NCBI GenBank assembly: GCA_963839745.1
Contig: CAWIWC010000005.1
Location: forward strand, 62,001 to 126,000
Direction: 5' to 3'
From: JAIBJN01 sp963839745
Lineage (GTDB): Bacteria > Actinomycetota > Thermoleophilia > Gaiellales > Gaiellaceae
DNA: 64,000 bases
The position numbers and the translations under genes are program-made. Position 1 is the stretch's first letter. Each line of letters opens with the position of its first letter. Below are positions 1 through 7,814 of this stretch, piece by piece. The notes beneath the pieces are model-generated. The model was given only the letters and a program-made list of their open reading frames with translations. It was not told where the DNA came from and searched no databases.

Positions 1-621
1 CCCGGGCGTGGAGGCATGGCCGCTCCTGCCGTGTACGCGGAGCTTGAAGGGCGCGCTCATCTTCTCCGCCGTCGAGCACAGGTAGACGGGGCGTCCGTCG
101 ACGACCACGCGGTCGCCGCCGCCCTCGTTGACGCAGTAGTCGGCGCGGACGGCGTCGGGGTGCGCGCGCACGAGCCAGGAGAGCCCCACGTCGACGCCGA
201 CCTCCTCGTCGGCCGTTGCCGCGATGAGGAGATCGCCGGCCGGCTCGAATCCCTCGCGGGCCAGCGTGGCGATCGCCACGGTGGCCGCTGCCACGTGTCC
301 CTTCATGTCGAGGGCGCCGCGACCCCACACGCACCCGTCGCGCAGCTCTCCCGACCAGGGGTCGACCGACCATTCCTCCGGGTCGGCGACGACGGTGTCC
401 GTGTGGCAGAGGAGCAGCACGCTCGGCCCTTCGCCCCGCCCGGGAAGACGCGCGACGAGATTCGCGCGCTGCGGCTCGCGGGCGTAGAGCTCGCAGGTCA
501 GGCCCGCGCCCTCCAGGTATCCGCGGAGCAGCTCTGCCGCCTGGGTTTCGTTCCCGGGCGGGTTGGCCGTGTCCAGGCGCACGAGCTCCTGGAGGAGGCG
601 CGTGACTTCGTCCCGCAGCAT
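1..621 (-). CDS. M20 family metallopeptidase (ArgE/DapE-like), C-terminus cut by window edge
   Basis: N-terminal 207 codons of a zinc-dependent amidohydrolase of the M20 family, which removes acyl groups or residues from small peptides or amino acids (acetylornithine deacetylase, succinyl-diaminopimelate desuccinylase and relatives). The family metal motifs are visible: CHTDTV at residues 72-77 (His73, Asp75), GRGALDMKG around 100-108 (bridging Asp105), the catalytic DEE near 138-140 and NEGGG near 165-169. The ATG at 621 is chosen because LxELVRLDTANPPG, the usual family start, follows within ten residues. It is divergent from rarA with only 20 bases between the start codons, so the two share a very compact promoter region. 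The dimerisation domain begins just before the edge and the rest lies outside the window. The exact substrate cannot be told from this half. Confidence 0.93.
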   Translation of the reverse strand, partial: MLRDEVTRLLQELVRLDTANPPGNETQAAELLRGYLEGAGLTCELYAREPQRANLVARLPGRGEGPSVLLLCHTDTVVADPEEWSVDPWSGELRDGCVWGRGALDMKGHVAAATVAIATLAREGFEPAGDLLIAATADEEVGVDVGLSWLVRAHPDAVRADYCVNEGGGDRVVVDGRPVYLCSTAEKMSAPFKLRVHGRSGHASTPG

Positions 622-641
622 CGGGCGAGCATACTGACCGC

Positions 642-1877
642 GTGAGCGACCTCTTCTCGGACGCGGCCGCCGGGCGAGCGGCGGAGATCGCACCGCTGGC
701 TGCACGCCTGCGACCGGAACGCCTGGAGGATTTCGTGGGGCAGAACCGCGTCGTCGGCGAGGGCTCGGCGCTGGCACGGGCGATCGCGGAGGACCGGATG
801 GGCTCGGCCGTCTTCTACGGCCCGCCCGGGAGCGGCAAGACGACGCTGGCGCGCATCGTCGCGGGCGCGACGGGGGCCGCGTTCGAAGAGCTTTCCGCCG
901 TCTCCGCCTCGGTGGCCGACGTGCGCGCCGTGCTCGCGCGGGCAACCGAGCGCCTCGGCGCCGAGGGCCGGCGGACGATCCTCTTCCTCGACGAGATCCA
1001 CCGCTTCAACAAGGCACAGCAGGACGCGCTCCTGCCCGCGGTCGAGTCCGGCCTCCTGACCCTGATCGGAGCGACGACGGAGAACCCGTACTTCGAGGTC
1101 AACTCGGCGCTCCTCTCGCGCACGCAGGTCTACGAGCTCGAGCCGCTCACCCTCGACGACCTGGAGGAGATCGTCAGGCGAGGCGCGACACAGCTCGGCG
1201 CCGAGGTTCCCGACGAGCTCGTGACCTCGATCGCCGGTCGCGCCGGAGGCGACGCGCGCAACGCGCTCAACATCCTCGAGCTCGCCTGGTCGACCGCGCA
1301 GTCCGAGGGCTCGGCGCTCGAGGAGCGGCACGTGGAGGACGCCGCGCGCAGGCGGCCTGTCGTCTACGACAAGGGCGGCGACGCGCACTACGACTTCACC
1401 TCGGCGTTCATCAAGGCGATACGCGGGTCCGACCCGAACGCGGCGCTCTACTACCTGGCGGCGATGCTGGAGGGAGGCGAGGATCCCCGCTACATCGCGC
1501 GGCGCCTGATCGTCCACGCCTCCGAGGACATCGGGATGGCCGACTCGCAGGCGCTGCTCGTAGCTGCGGCGGCCGCACACGCGGTGCAGCATGTCGGGCT
1601 TCCCGAGGCGCAGCTCAACCTCGCGCACGCGACGATCTACCTGGCGAGCGCCCCGAAGTCGAACGCCGTCATCAAGGCGATCGGGGCCGCGCGGGCCGAC
1701 GTTCGCGAGCATGGCGCGATCCGGCCTCCGAAGGCGCTGCGCGACACGCATTACCGGGGCTCGAAGAAGCTCGGCCACGGCGAGGGCTACGTCTACCCGC
1801 CGGACGATCCCGCGGGCTACGACGTCGACCATCTCCCGGAGGAACTGCGGGGTCGGAAGTACTACGACCCGGAGTAG
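642..1877 (+). CDS. rarA: RarA/MgsA-type AAA+ ATPase (replication-associated recombination protein A)
   Basis: 411-residue clamp-loader-like AAA+ ATPase that acts at stalled replication forks. The sequence shows the family entry LAARLRPERLEDFVGQ, Walker A GPPGSGKT at 60-67, Walker B with DEIHRF at 117-122, sensor 1 GATTENP, the arginine-finger segment ALLSRTQVY, and the C-terminal tetramerisation part ending in YVYPPDDP. Full family length. It starts at GTG 642, close behind the divergent M20 gene, and leads a plus-strand run with the ETF fusion (9-base gap) and the alpha/beta hydrolase. Nothing in it is unusual. Confidence 0.96.
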   Translation: MSDLFSDAAAGRAAEIAPLAARLRPERLEDFVGQNRVVGEGSALARAIAEDRMGSAVFYGPPGSGKTTLARIVAGATGAAFEELSAVSASVADVRAVLARATERLGAEGRRTILFLDEIHRFNKAQQDALLPAVESGLLTLIGATTENPYFEVNSALLSRTQVYELEPLTLDDLEEIVRRGATQLGAEVPDELVTSIAGRAGGDARNALNILELAWSTAQSEGSALEERHVEDAARRRPVVYDKGGDAHYDFTSAFIKAIRGSDPNAALYYLAAMLEGGEDPRYIARRLIVHASEDIGMADSQALLVAAAAAHAVQHVGLPEAQLNLAHATIYLASAPKSNAVIKAIGAARADVREHGAIRPPKALRDTHYRGSKKLGHGEGYVYPPDDPAGYDVDHLPEELRGRKYYDPE

Positions 1878-1886
1878 GCTCCCGGC

Positions 1887-3710
1887 GTGAAGATCGTCGT
1901 CCTCGTCAAGCAGGTCCCGAACCCGAGCCACGTCCGGCTCGACCCCGAGACGAAGCGGATGGTTCGGGAGGGTGTGCCGCTCGAGTTGAACGAGTTCGAC
2001 GTGTACGCGGTCACCGAGGCGATCCGGCTCCGTGACGAGCATGGAGGCGAGGTCGTCACGATGACGATGGGCCCGCCGCAGGCCGAGGACGCCCTGCGCA
2101 CGACTCTCGCGATGGGCGCCGACCGGGCGATCCACCTGAACGACAAGGTCTTCGCGGTCGCCGACACGCTCGGCACCTCGCGGACGCTCGCGCTGGCAGT
2201 CGCCAAGGAGGGCGCCGACCTGGTGATCTGCGGCCGCAAGACGGTGGACTCAGAGACCTGGCAGGTGCCGCCCGAGACCGCCGCCTTCCTCGGCTGGCCC
2301 CAGCTGACCAGCGTCGACCGGCTCGCGCTCGAGGACGGGAAGCTCCGCGGACGGCGGGAGACCGACGAGGGGTACGACACGTACGAGCTCGCGACTCCCG
2401 CTCTCGTCTCGGTCGCCGAGGGGATCAACGAAGGGATCTGGCCCGCTCGCAGGGACGTCGAGGCGACGTCGACCGAGGGCCGCGTCGCGACCTGGACGGC
2501 CGCCGACCTCGTGGGCGAGGTCGAGGAGTACGACAAGCGCTTCGGCCAGACCGGCTCGCCCACCCGGGTCCTCGCCGTGAAGGACGCGACGCCCGAGCGC
2601 CGAGGCGAGATCGCAGACTCGCCCGAGGCGGCCGCCGAGCGCGTCGTCGAGCTGCTCCGCGAGGTCGAGTCCCCGCCGGCCTCGTCCTGGGAGAAGCCCG
2701 AGCGCCTCGGGACGAAACCCGGCGAGAGCTACGACTGCTGGACGGTCGTCGAGGTGGTCGACGGCGCCCCGCGCCGCGCCTCGCTCGAGCTGCTCGGCAA
2801 GGGCCGCGAGCTGGCGGGCAAGCTCGGCGGGCTGAACGTCGCGCTCGTCATCGGCCACGACCTGGACGGCGTCGCGCGCGAGGCAGCACGGTACGGAGCC
2901 GAGCGGGTCGTCGTGGTGGACGACGAGCGCCTGGCCGAGTACCACCCCGATCCCTACTTCTCGGCGTTGCGCCGGGTCGTCGAGTCGGAGCGCCCGCATG
3001 CGCTCCTCATCCCCTCGACGATCATGGGCCGCGACTACGGGCCCCGCGTGGCCGGCGAGCTCGAGCTCGGCATGACCGGCGACTGCGTCGACCTCGGCAT
3101 CGACAAGGGCGGGCGCCTGATCCAGTACAAGCCCGCCTACGGCGGCAACATCGTCTCCGTGATCATGGGCGCGACGACGCCGCAGCTCGCGACCGTGCGA
3201 CCCGGGATGTTCGCGCCGGTGGAGCCGCGCGACGACGCGGAGGCGGAGATCGTCCAGCTGCCCGCCGGGGACCTGGCCGCGCCGCGCACCCGGCTTGTCA
3301 CGAGCGAGCACCGGCCGGACACCGCCGGCTACGAGCTCGACTCCGCGGCGATCTGCCTCTGCGTCGGGAAGGGCGTTGGGAGCCCCGAGGCCGTCCCCGA
3401 GATCGAGGCGCTCGCCCGGCGGCTCGGAGCAGCGGTCGGCGGGAGCCGCGACGTGACCGACGCGGGCTGGCTGCCGAAGAACCGCCAGATCGGGCTCACC
3501 GGGCGGGCGATCGCGCCACGCCTCATGATCGAGATCGGCGTCCGCGGGGCGTTCGAGCACATGATGGGGTCTGTGCGGGCCGGCGTCATCGTCGGCCTGA
3601 ACGCGAACGAACGGGCGCCGATCTTCGAGCACGCCGACGTCGGCGTCGTCGGCGAGTGGCGCGAGACGCTACCGCCGCTCGTCGACGCGCTCGAGGGGAA
3701 GCTGCCCTGA
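1887..3710 (+). CDS. Single-chain electron transfer flavoprotein (EtfB-EtfA fusion)
   Basis: A 607-residue protein in which an ETF beta subunit (about residues 1-255, starting MKIVVLVKQVPNPS, with the GRKTVDSETWQVPPETAAFLG region) is joined in one unbroken frame to an ETF alpha subunit (about 285-607). The alpha half carries the FAD-binding C-terminal motif: QIGLTGRAIAPRL, then a GVRGAFEHMMGS segment where classical alpha subunits have GISGAIQH, then APIFEHADVGVVG. ETF passes electrons from acyl-CoA and related dehydrogenases to the quinone pool. The join is a hydrophilic linker near 255-285 with no sign of a frameshift. GTG at 1887 is the start. No ETF-quinone oxidoreductase or dehydrogenase is nearby. 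It lies between rarA and a coupled hydrolase gene. Confidence 0.93.
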   Translation: MKIVVLVKQVPNPSHVRLDPETKRMVREGVPLELNEFDVYAVTEAIRLRDEHGGEVVTMTMGPPQAEDALRTTLAMGADRAIHLNDKVFAVADTLGTSRTLALAVAKEGADLVICGRKTVDSETWQVPPETAAFLGWPQLTSVDRLALEDGKLRGRRETDEGYDTYELATPALVSVAEGINEGIWPARRDVEATSTEGRVATWTAADLVGEVEEYDKRFGQTGSPTRVLAVKDATPERRGEIADSPEAAAERVVELLREVESPPASSWEKPERLGTKPGESYDCWTVVEVVDGAPRRASLELLGKGRELAGKLGGLNVALVIGHDLDGVAREAARYGAERVVVVDDERLAEYHPDPYFSALRRVVESERPHALLIPSTIMGRDYGPRVAGELELGMTGDCVDLGIDKGGRLIQYKPAYGGNIVSVIMGATTPQLATVRPGMFAPVEPRDDAEAEIVQLPAGDLAAPRTRLVTSEHRPDTAGYELDSAAICLCVGKGVGSPEAVPEIEALARRLGAAVGGSRDVTDAGWLPKNRQIGLTGRAIAPRLMIEIGVRGAFEHMMGSVRAGVIVGLNANERAPIFEHADVGVVGEWRETLPPLVDALEGKLP

Positions 3711-4468
3711 TCCTCAACGTCCACGAGTGGGGCTCTCCGGACGCCCCGGAGCTCGTCTGCCTCCACGGCGTGTGCGCGCACGGGCTCCGCTTCCGGCGGC
3801 TGGTGGAAGAGCACCTCGCGGACCGCTTCCACGTGCGCGCGCTCGACCTCCGCGGCCACGGACGCTCCGGCTGGGACGAGCCCTGGACCATCGACCGTCA
3901 CGTCGAGGACGTGCTCGAGACCGTGACGGAGCCGGCGACCTGGATCGGGCACAGCTTCGGCGGGCGATTGACCGTCGAGATCACGGCGCGGCGACCCGAG
4001 CTGGTCGAGCGCGCCGTGCTGTTGGACCCGGCGCTGTGGGTCCCGCCCGGCGAGGCGGAGAGCGCCGCGCAGCTCGAGCTGGCGAAGGGCCCGTGGGCCT
4101 CCGTCGAGGAGGCGCTCGTCGCACGGGAGGCGACCGTCGAGCACACGCCGCGCGAGCTCCTCGAGGAGGAGATGGAACAGCACCTCGTCGAGCAGCCGGA
4201 CGGCTCCTGGTTCTACCGCTACTCGAGGGATGCCGTCGCCGTCGCCTACCGCGAGATGGCGAAGTTCCCGCCGTCCTGGGAGTCCCTGCGCGCGCCGACG
4301 CTCCTCGTCGTCGCCGACCGCGCCAAGCTCGTGAGCGCGGCCGAGCTCGCCCACTACCAGGCGGCGCTGGGCGACCTCCTGGAGGTCGTGGCCGTCCCCG
4401 GCGGGCACATCGTCCTCTGGGATGCCTACCCGGAGACGTCCGCGGCGATCGCGGACTTCCTCGACTAG
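3707..4468 (+). CDS. Alpha/beta hydrolase, probable CTG start
   Basis: 253-residue alpha/beta-fold hydrolase. Visible are the oxyanion segment LHGVCAHG, LDLRGHGRS, the nucleophile elbow GHSFGG with Ser83, an Asp in VVADRAK and the C-terminal His in PGGHIVLWD. Substrate unknown; esterases, lactonases and C-C hydrolases share this layout. Start: family similarity begins at ILNVHEWGSPDAPELVCLHG, immediately after a CTG at 3707 that overlaps the ETF stop as CTGA, with a GAGGGGA purine tract about eight bases upstream. The only canonical alternative is GTG at 3656, which would add 17 Ala/Arg-rich residues read out of the ETF tail. I prefer the CTG. The gene converges on the arginase gene and the two stop codons share the bases CTAG at 4465-4468. 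Confidence 0.85.
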   Translation: MILNVHEWGSPDAPELVCLHGVCAHGLRFRRLVEEHLADRFHVRALDLRGHGRSGWDEPWTIDRHVEDVLETVTEPATWIGHSFGGRLTVEITARRPELVERAVLLDPALWVPPGEAESAAQLELAKGPWASVEEALVAREATVEHTPRELLEEEMEQHLVEQPDGSWFYRYSRDAVAVAYREMAKFPPSWESLRAPTLLVVADRAKLVSAAELAHYQAALGDLLEVVAVPGGHIVLWDAYPETSAAIADFLD

Positions 4469-5373
4469 AGGATCCGCGCGCCGAAGGCGCTGGCGACCAG
4501 CTCGACGGCGAGCGCGGCCGTCTCGTTTCCGCGGTCGAGGATCGGGTTGACCTCGACGACTTCGAGCGAGCTGAGCAGGCCCGACTCCGCGACGAGCTCC
4601 ATCGCGAGGTGGGCCTCGCGGTAGGAGAGGCCGCCGCGGACCGGCGTTCCCACGCCGGGGGCGACGTCGGGGTCGACGACGTCCATGTCGAGCGAGATGT
4701 GCACGAACGAGGCGGCGCCGACCCGCTCCAGCGCCTCGCGGACGACAGGCTCGATGCCACGCCGGTCGATCTCGCTCATCGTGTAGGCGCCGATACCGCT
4801 CTCCCGGACGTAGGCGCGCTCGCCCTCGTCCAGAGACCGCACGCCCACGAGGACGACGTGCGCGGGATCGAGGGCCGGCAGCGGCCAGACCTCACTGGCG
4901 AAGGACTCCGTGTCGCGGCCGAGCGCTGCACCCAGCGGCATCCCGTGGACGTTCCCGCTCGGTGTGGTCGCCGGCGTGTTCAGGTCGCCGTGCGCGTCGA
5001 ACCAGATCGCACCGCCCGTCCCGTGCACCGACGCCATTCCGCCGAGGGTCCCGATCGCGATCGAGTGGTCGCCGCCGAGGACGATCGGCGTGCGGTCCTC
5101 CCCGACTGCACGTGCGACGGCGCGGGCGATGCGCTCGCAGGTCTCCTTGATCTGGGAAAGGAAGCGGGCCGTCGGATCGCCGCTGGCGGTCGCCTCGGCG
5201 ACGGCAGTCGGCACGTTGCCCCAGTCGGCGCAGCCGATCCCCAGCTCACCGAGTCGGTCGTCGAGATCCGCGTACCGAATCGCCGACGGCCCCATGTCGA
5301 CACCTCGCCTGCCCGCCCCGAGATCGAGCGCAGCGCCGATGACGGCGACGTTCCTGCCATTCCGGTCGGCCAC
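4465..5373 (-). CDS. rocF: Arginase (ureohydrolase family)
   Basis: 302-residue manganese ureohydrolase, most like bacterial arginases that split arginine to ornithine and urea. Metal ligands can be seen in GGDHS (His103), WFDAHGD (Asp126, His128, Asp130) and SLDMDVVDP (Asp229, Asp231). The SGNVHGMPL loop near 139-147 and the N-terminal GVDMGPSAIR are typical of RocF-type arginases rather than agmatinases. The GTG at 5373 is used; it sits close to tRNA-Phe, which runs the other way, so the leader must be very short. No other arginine-catabolism gene is adjacent. Confidence 0.9.
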   Translation of the reverse strand: MADRNGRNVAVIGAALDLGAGRRGVDMGPSAIRYADLDDRLGELGIGCADWGNVPTAVAEATASGDPTARFLSQIKETCERIARAVARAVGEDRTPIVLGGDHSIAIGTLGGMASVHGTGGAIWFDAHGDLNTPATTPSGNVHGMPLGAALGRDTESFASEVWPLPALDPAHVVLVGVRSLDEGERAYVRESGIGAYTMSEIDRRGIEPVVREALERVGAASFVHISLDMDVVDPDVAPGVGTPVRGGLSYREAHLAMELVAESGLLSSLEVVEVNPILDRGNETAALAVELVASAFGARIL

Positions 5374-5385
5374 GGCTCGTGAGGC

Positions 5386-5391
5386 TACACT
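5386..5391 (+). promoter_or_regulatory. -10-like hexamer TACACT upstream of tRNA-Phe
   Basis: TACACT ends 10 bases before the first base of tRNA-Phe. The same hexamer lies at nearly the same distance before the M28-like gene and the ECF sigma gene. No clear -35 element is visible. Confidence 0.5.
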
Positions 5392-5401
5392 TCGGTGCCG
5401 C

Positions 5402-5474
5402 GGCGAGGTAGCTCAGTTGGTAGAGCACACGGCTGAAAACCGTGGTGTCGCCGGTTCGATTCCGGCCCTCGCCA
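5402..5474 (+). tRNA. tRNA-Phe (GAA)
   Basis: A 73-base cloverleaf. The acceptor GGCGAGG pairs with CCTCGCC and is followed by discriminator A. The D arm has TAGCTCAGTTGGTAGAGCA, the anticodon arm CACGGCTGAAAACCGTG shows anticodon GAA in the loop CTGAAAA, and the T arm is GCCGG-TTCGATT-CCGGC. The 3-prime CCA is not encoded. Confidence 0.97.
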
Positions 5475-5513
5475 CTCGGAGTTTCCGATGGGAGCCCGGC
5501 TAACGTTGCGGCC

Positions 5514-5870
5514 ATGATCACCGGAGTCCACGCAATCGTGTTCAACGGCGACGCCGAGGCGACGCGCGCGTTCTTCCGAGACACGCTCGGCCTCCGCTAC
5601 GTCGATGCCGGAGGCGGTTGGCTGATCTTCGCGCTTCCTCCCGCCGAGATCGCCGCCCACCCGGCGGACGAGGCGGACCACGTCGAGCTCTACCTCATGT
5701 GCGACGACGTCCACGAGGAGGCTCGGAAGCTGAAGGCCAAGGGCGTCGAGCTCACGCGTCCGATCAGCGAGGAGGCGTTCGGGCTGGTAACGGCGATCGC
5801 CCTCCCCGGAGGATCGGAGCTCGGCCTCTACCAGCCGACTCACCCGAGCCCGCTGCTCCCCGAGGGCTAG
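5514..5870 (+). CDS. VOC (glyoxalase/bleomycin-resistance fold) family protein
   Basis: 118-residue single-domain protein of the vicinal-oxygen-chelate superfamily. It begins MITGVHAIVFNGDAEATRAFFRDTLGL, the typical first beta-alpha-beta unit, and later has DHVELYLMCDDVHEEARKLKAKGVE and GSELGLYQP. Members include glyoxalases, dioxygenases and antibiotic-binding proteins, so the activity cannot be named. ATG at 5514 is the first start after tRNA-Phe. It is monocistronic, followed by a 128-base gap. Confidence 0.85.
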   Translation: MITGVHAIVFNGDAEATRAFFRDTLGLRYVDAGGGWLIFALPPAEIAAHPADEADHVELYLMCDDVHEEARKLKAKGVELTRPISEEAFGLVTAIALPGGSELGLYQPTHPSPLLPEG

Positions 5871-5998
5871 CCGAGCCAGTCGTCGAGCCGGGGGCGAACT
5901 CGAGCAAAGGTTTTCCGCTTCTTCTCCCGAACTCTCGCGTTGAACGTAGCCCTTGCGCCGCGGTCGGCCAGGTCCCAGCGAACGAGGAGGAGTGAGAG

Positions 5999-6391
5999 AT
6001 GACGGTCACATCACCGAGACGGTCCGGACGAGGATGGAACGCCTTCGCGGCGATCCTGCTCATCTTCGCGGGCACGATGCAGTTCATGAACGGGCTCTGG
6101 GCGCTCGACAGGCAGGACACCCCGGTCGACAGCCTCTTCTGGGGTGACAACCTCGAAGCCTGGGGCTGGCTCTACCTCATCGTCGGCGTCGTGCTCGTCG
6201 TCATCGGAGTCTTCATCTTCCGCCGGGCAGCCTGGGCGGTGCTGGCAGGCGTCGGAGCGGCGTTCCTCGGCGCGATGGTGAACCTCTTCTGGATCTTCAG
6301 CTATCCGCTCGTCAGCATCCTCGCCATCACGCTCTATCTGCTGGCCGTCTACGGGCTGACGACGTACTCGCTGGAGGACGCGGACTACTAG
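5999..6391 (+). CDS. DUF7144-like four-helix membrane protein
   Basis: 130-residue integral membrane protein with four predicted helices: residues about 14-32 (NAFAAILLIFAGTMQFMNG), 55-75, 80-100 and 102-122. The loop motif FWGDNLEAWGWLYLIVG and the end TTYSLEDADY resemble the DUF7144 family common in actinobacteria; its function is unknown. A good ribosome site (GAGGAGG about 10 bases before the ATG at 5999) supports the start. No neighbour hints at a role. Confidence 0.75.
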   Translation: MTVTSPRRSGRGWNAFAAILLIFAGTMQFMNGLWALDRQDTPVDSLFWGDNLEAWGWLYLIVGVVLVVIGVFIFRRAAWAVLAGVGAAFLGAMVNLFWIFSYPLVSILAITLYLLAVYGLTTYSLEDADY

Positions 6392-6425
6392 CCGGCGCGG
6401 CGACAACTCACCGTCTGGCCTCGGG

Positions 6426-7653
6426 ATGGGCTCGAGCCCTCCTGTCGTACCGAACGACGGCATTCGCGCCCAGGCCGAACGGATCCTGGCCGGACCGCCG
6501 AGCCGCGGCGCGCTCGTGCTCGCGTTCGACGAGAGCGCGGCCTCGACCGTCGATGTCCTGGTCGAGGGCGCGTCGTTCTACCCGCGGATGCTCGACGACA
6601 TCGCGGCCGCCTCGTCATCGGTGCACATCAACCAGTTCGGCTTCCGGCCCGGCCTCGTCGGGGACCGGTTCGCGGATGCGCTGATCGCCAAGGTCGCGGA
6701 GGGCGTCCCCGTCAGACTCGTCGTCGACCGGCAGGGCTCCGACCCGGAGGGGAGCTCGAAGGCCTTCTACGACCGGCTCACCGCTGCGGGGATCGAGGTT
6801 TGCGTGGTGCGCGCGACGAAACCTCGCGTCCCCACCGGGCCGCTGGCGACCGGCGGCACCACGCAGTGGAACCTCCGCGGGCTCGGGCACATCGACCATC
6901 GCAAGCTCATGGTCGTGGACGGTCGAGTCGGCTGGATCGGGGGAGCGGGCATCGAGGACCATTTCCAGGACGGCCGCTTCCACGATGTCTTTCTCCGCGT
7001 CGAAGGCCCGGTGGTGGCGCAGCTCCAGCTCGTCTTCATCGCGAGCTTCCGCTGGCTCCGCGGCGAGGTCGACCCGTCGGAGCTCGACGCGCTGTTTCCC
7101 GCCCTGGAGAGCGGGGCCGAGCCGGTGCCCGCGCGCGTCCTGCACAACGCCCCAGGCCGCTACCGGCCGATCACGGACGCGATCGCGCACGTCCTGGAGA
7201 ACGCGTCCGAGACGCTCGACGTCGTCAACCCGTACGTCACCGACCGCGGGATGATCCGGCCGGATCGAGCGGGCAGCGCGGCGCGGCGTCCGTGTCCGCC
7301 TCTTCGTTCCGGCGAACGCGAACAACTGGGCGTGCGCCGGGGCGCAGCAGTTCCACCATGCAAAGCTCCTGGACGCCGGCGTGCGGATCCTCGACTACCC
7401 GACGATGCTGCACGCCAAGGTCTTCGTGCGCGACGGCCACGAGCTCCTGGCGGGGACGTGCAACCTCGAGGCCTGGAGCCTCAAGCGCTTCTTCGAGATC
7501 GACATCCAGCTCCGCTCGACGGCCGTCGCGGCTCAGTTCGAGGAACGATTCAGCAAGCCGGCCGAGGCAGTGTCGACTCCCGGTCGACCGCTGACCGGAA
7601 CGAAGCAACGGGCGAGGGCCGCCGCCCTAGCGGCGATCTCGCCGCTTCTCTGA
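6426..7653 (+). CDS. Phospholipase D-like (cardiolipin synthase-type) protein, frameshifted
   Basis: Two-HKD phosphatidyltransferase/hydrolase family protein, in two frames in this sequence. Frame one starts at ATG 6426 and runs to about 7255, including HIDHRKLMVVDGRVGWIGG, the first HxKxxxxD motif. The second frame takes over at about 7258-7262 and holds LHAKVFVRDGHELLAG, the second HKD motif, ending at the stop at 7651-7653. One surplus C in the CCGGCCGG tract restores a 408-codon protein, normal for the family. Cardiolipin synthases of this type join two phosphatidylglycerols, or a phospholipid and an alcohol, at the membrane. The break may be a sequencing indel or real decay; a peptidase remnant and another frameshifted gene lie close by. 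Confidence 0.8.
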
Positions 7654-7690
7654 CGCAAGCGCCATCGGCCATGACGGCCGCAACTCCTCG

Positions 7691-7813
7691 ATCCAGCCCG
7701 GGGTGTATCTTCCCGGACGCTTCGGCGTCCACATCGAGGAGATCGTCACCGTGACCGCGGAGGGTGGACAGCGCTTCAACAACACGCCTCGCGAGCTCCG
7801 GATCGTGGCCTGA
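7691..7813 (+). pseudogene. Remnant of an M24 (Xaa-Pro aminopeptidase/dipeptidase) C-terminus
   Basis: In the frame ending at the TGA at 7811-7813 the translation contains PGVYLPGRFGVHIEEIVTVT and ends NNTPRELRIVA. This matches the last strand and tail of aminopeptidase P/prolidase proteins, including the (E)PGxYLPGxxGVxIEE motif with its metal-binding Glu. Nothing upstream in this frame resembles the pita-bread catalytic domain; the frameshifted PLD gene ends at 7653 instead. I read it as the surviving 3-prime end of a deleted gene. It overlaps, in another frame, the longest possible N-terminus of the APC permease. Confidence 0.65.
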
Positions 7814-7814
7814 C

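Noticed and set aside
498..2135. Long open frame on the minus strand across rarA
   Set aside because: Arg/Ala/Val-rich translation without domains; the plus-strand rarA is complete. A GC-rich antisense shadow.
1887..3710. ETF fusion caused by a sequencing error joining two genes
   Set aside because: Both halves are in the same frame with a plausible linker and no trace of a ribosome site or start at the junction.
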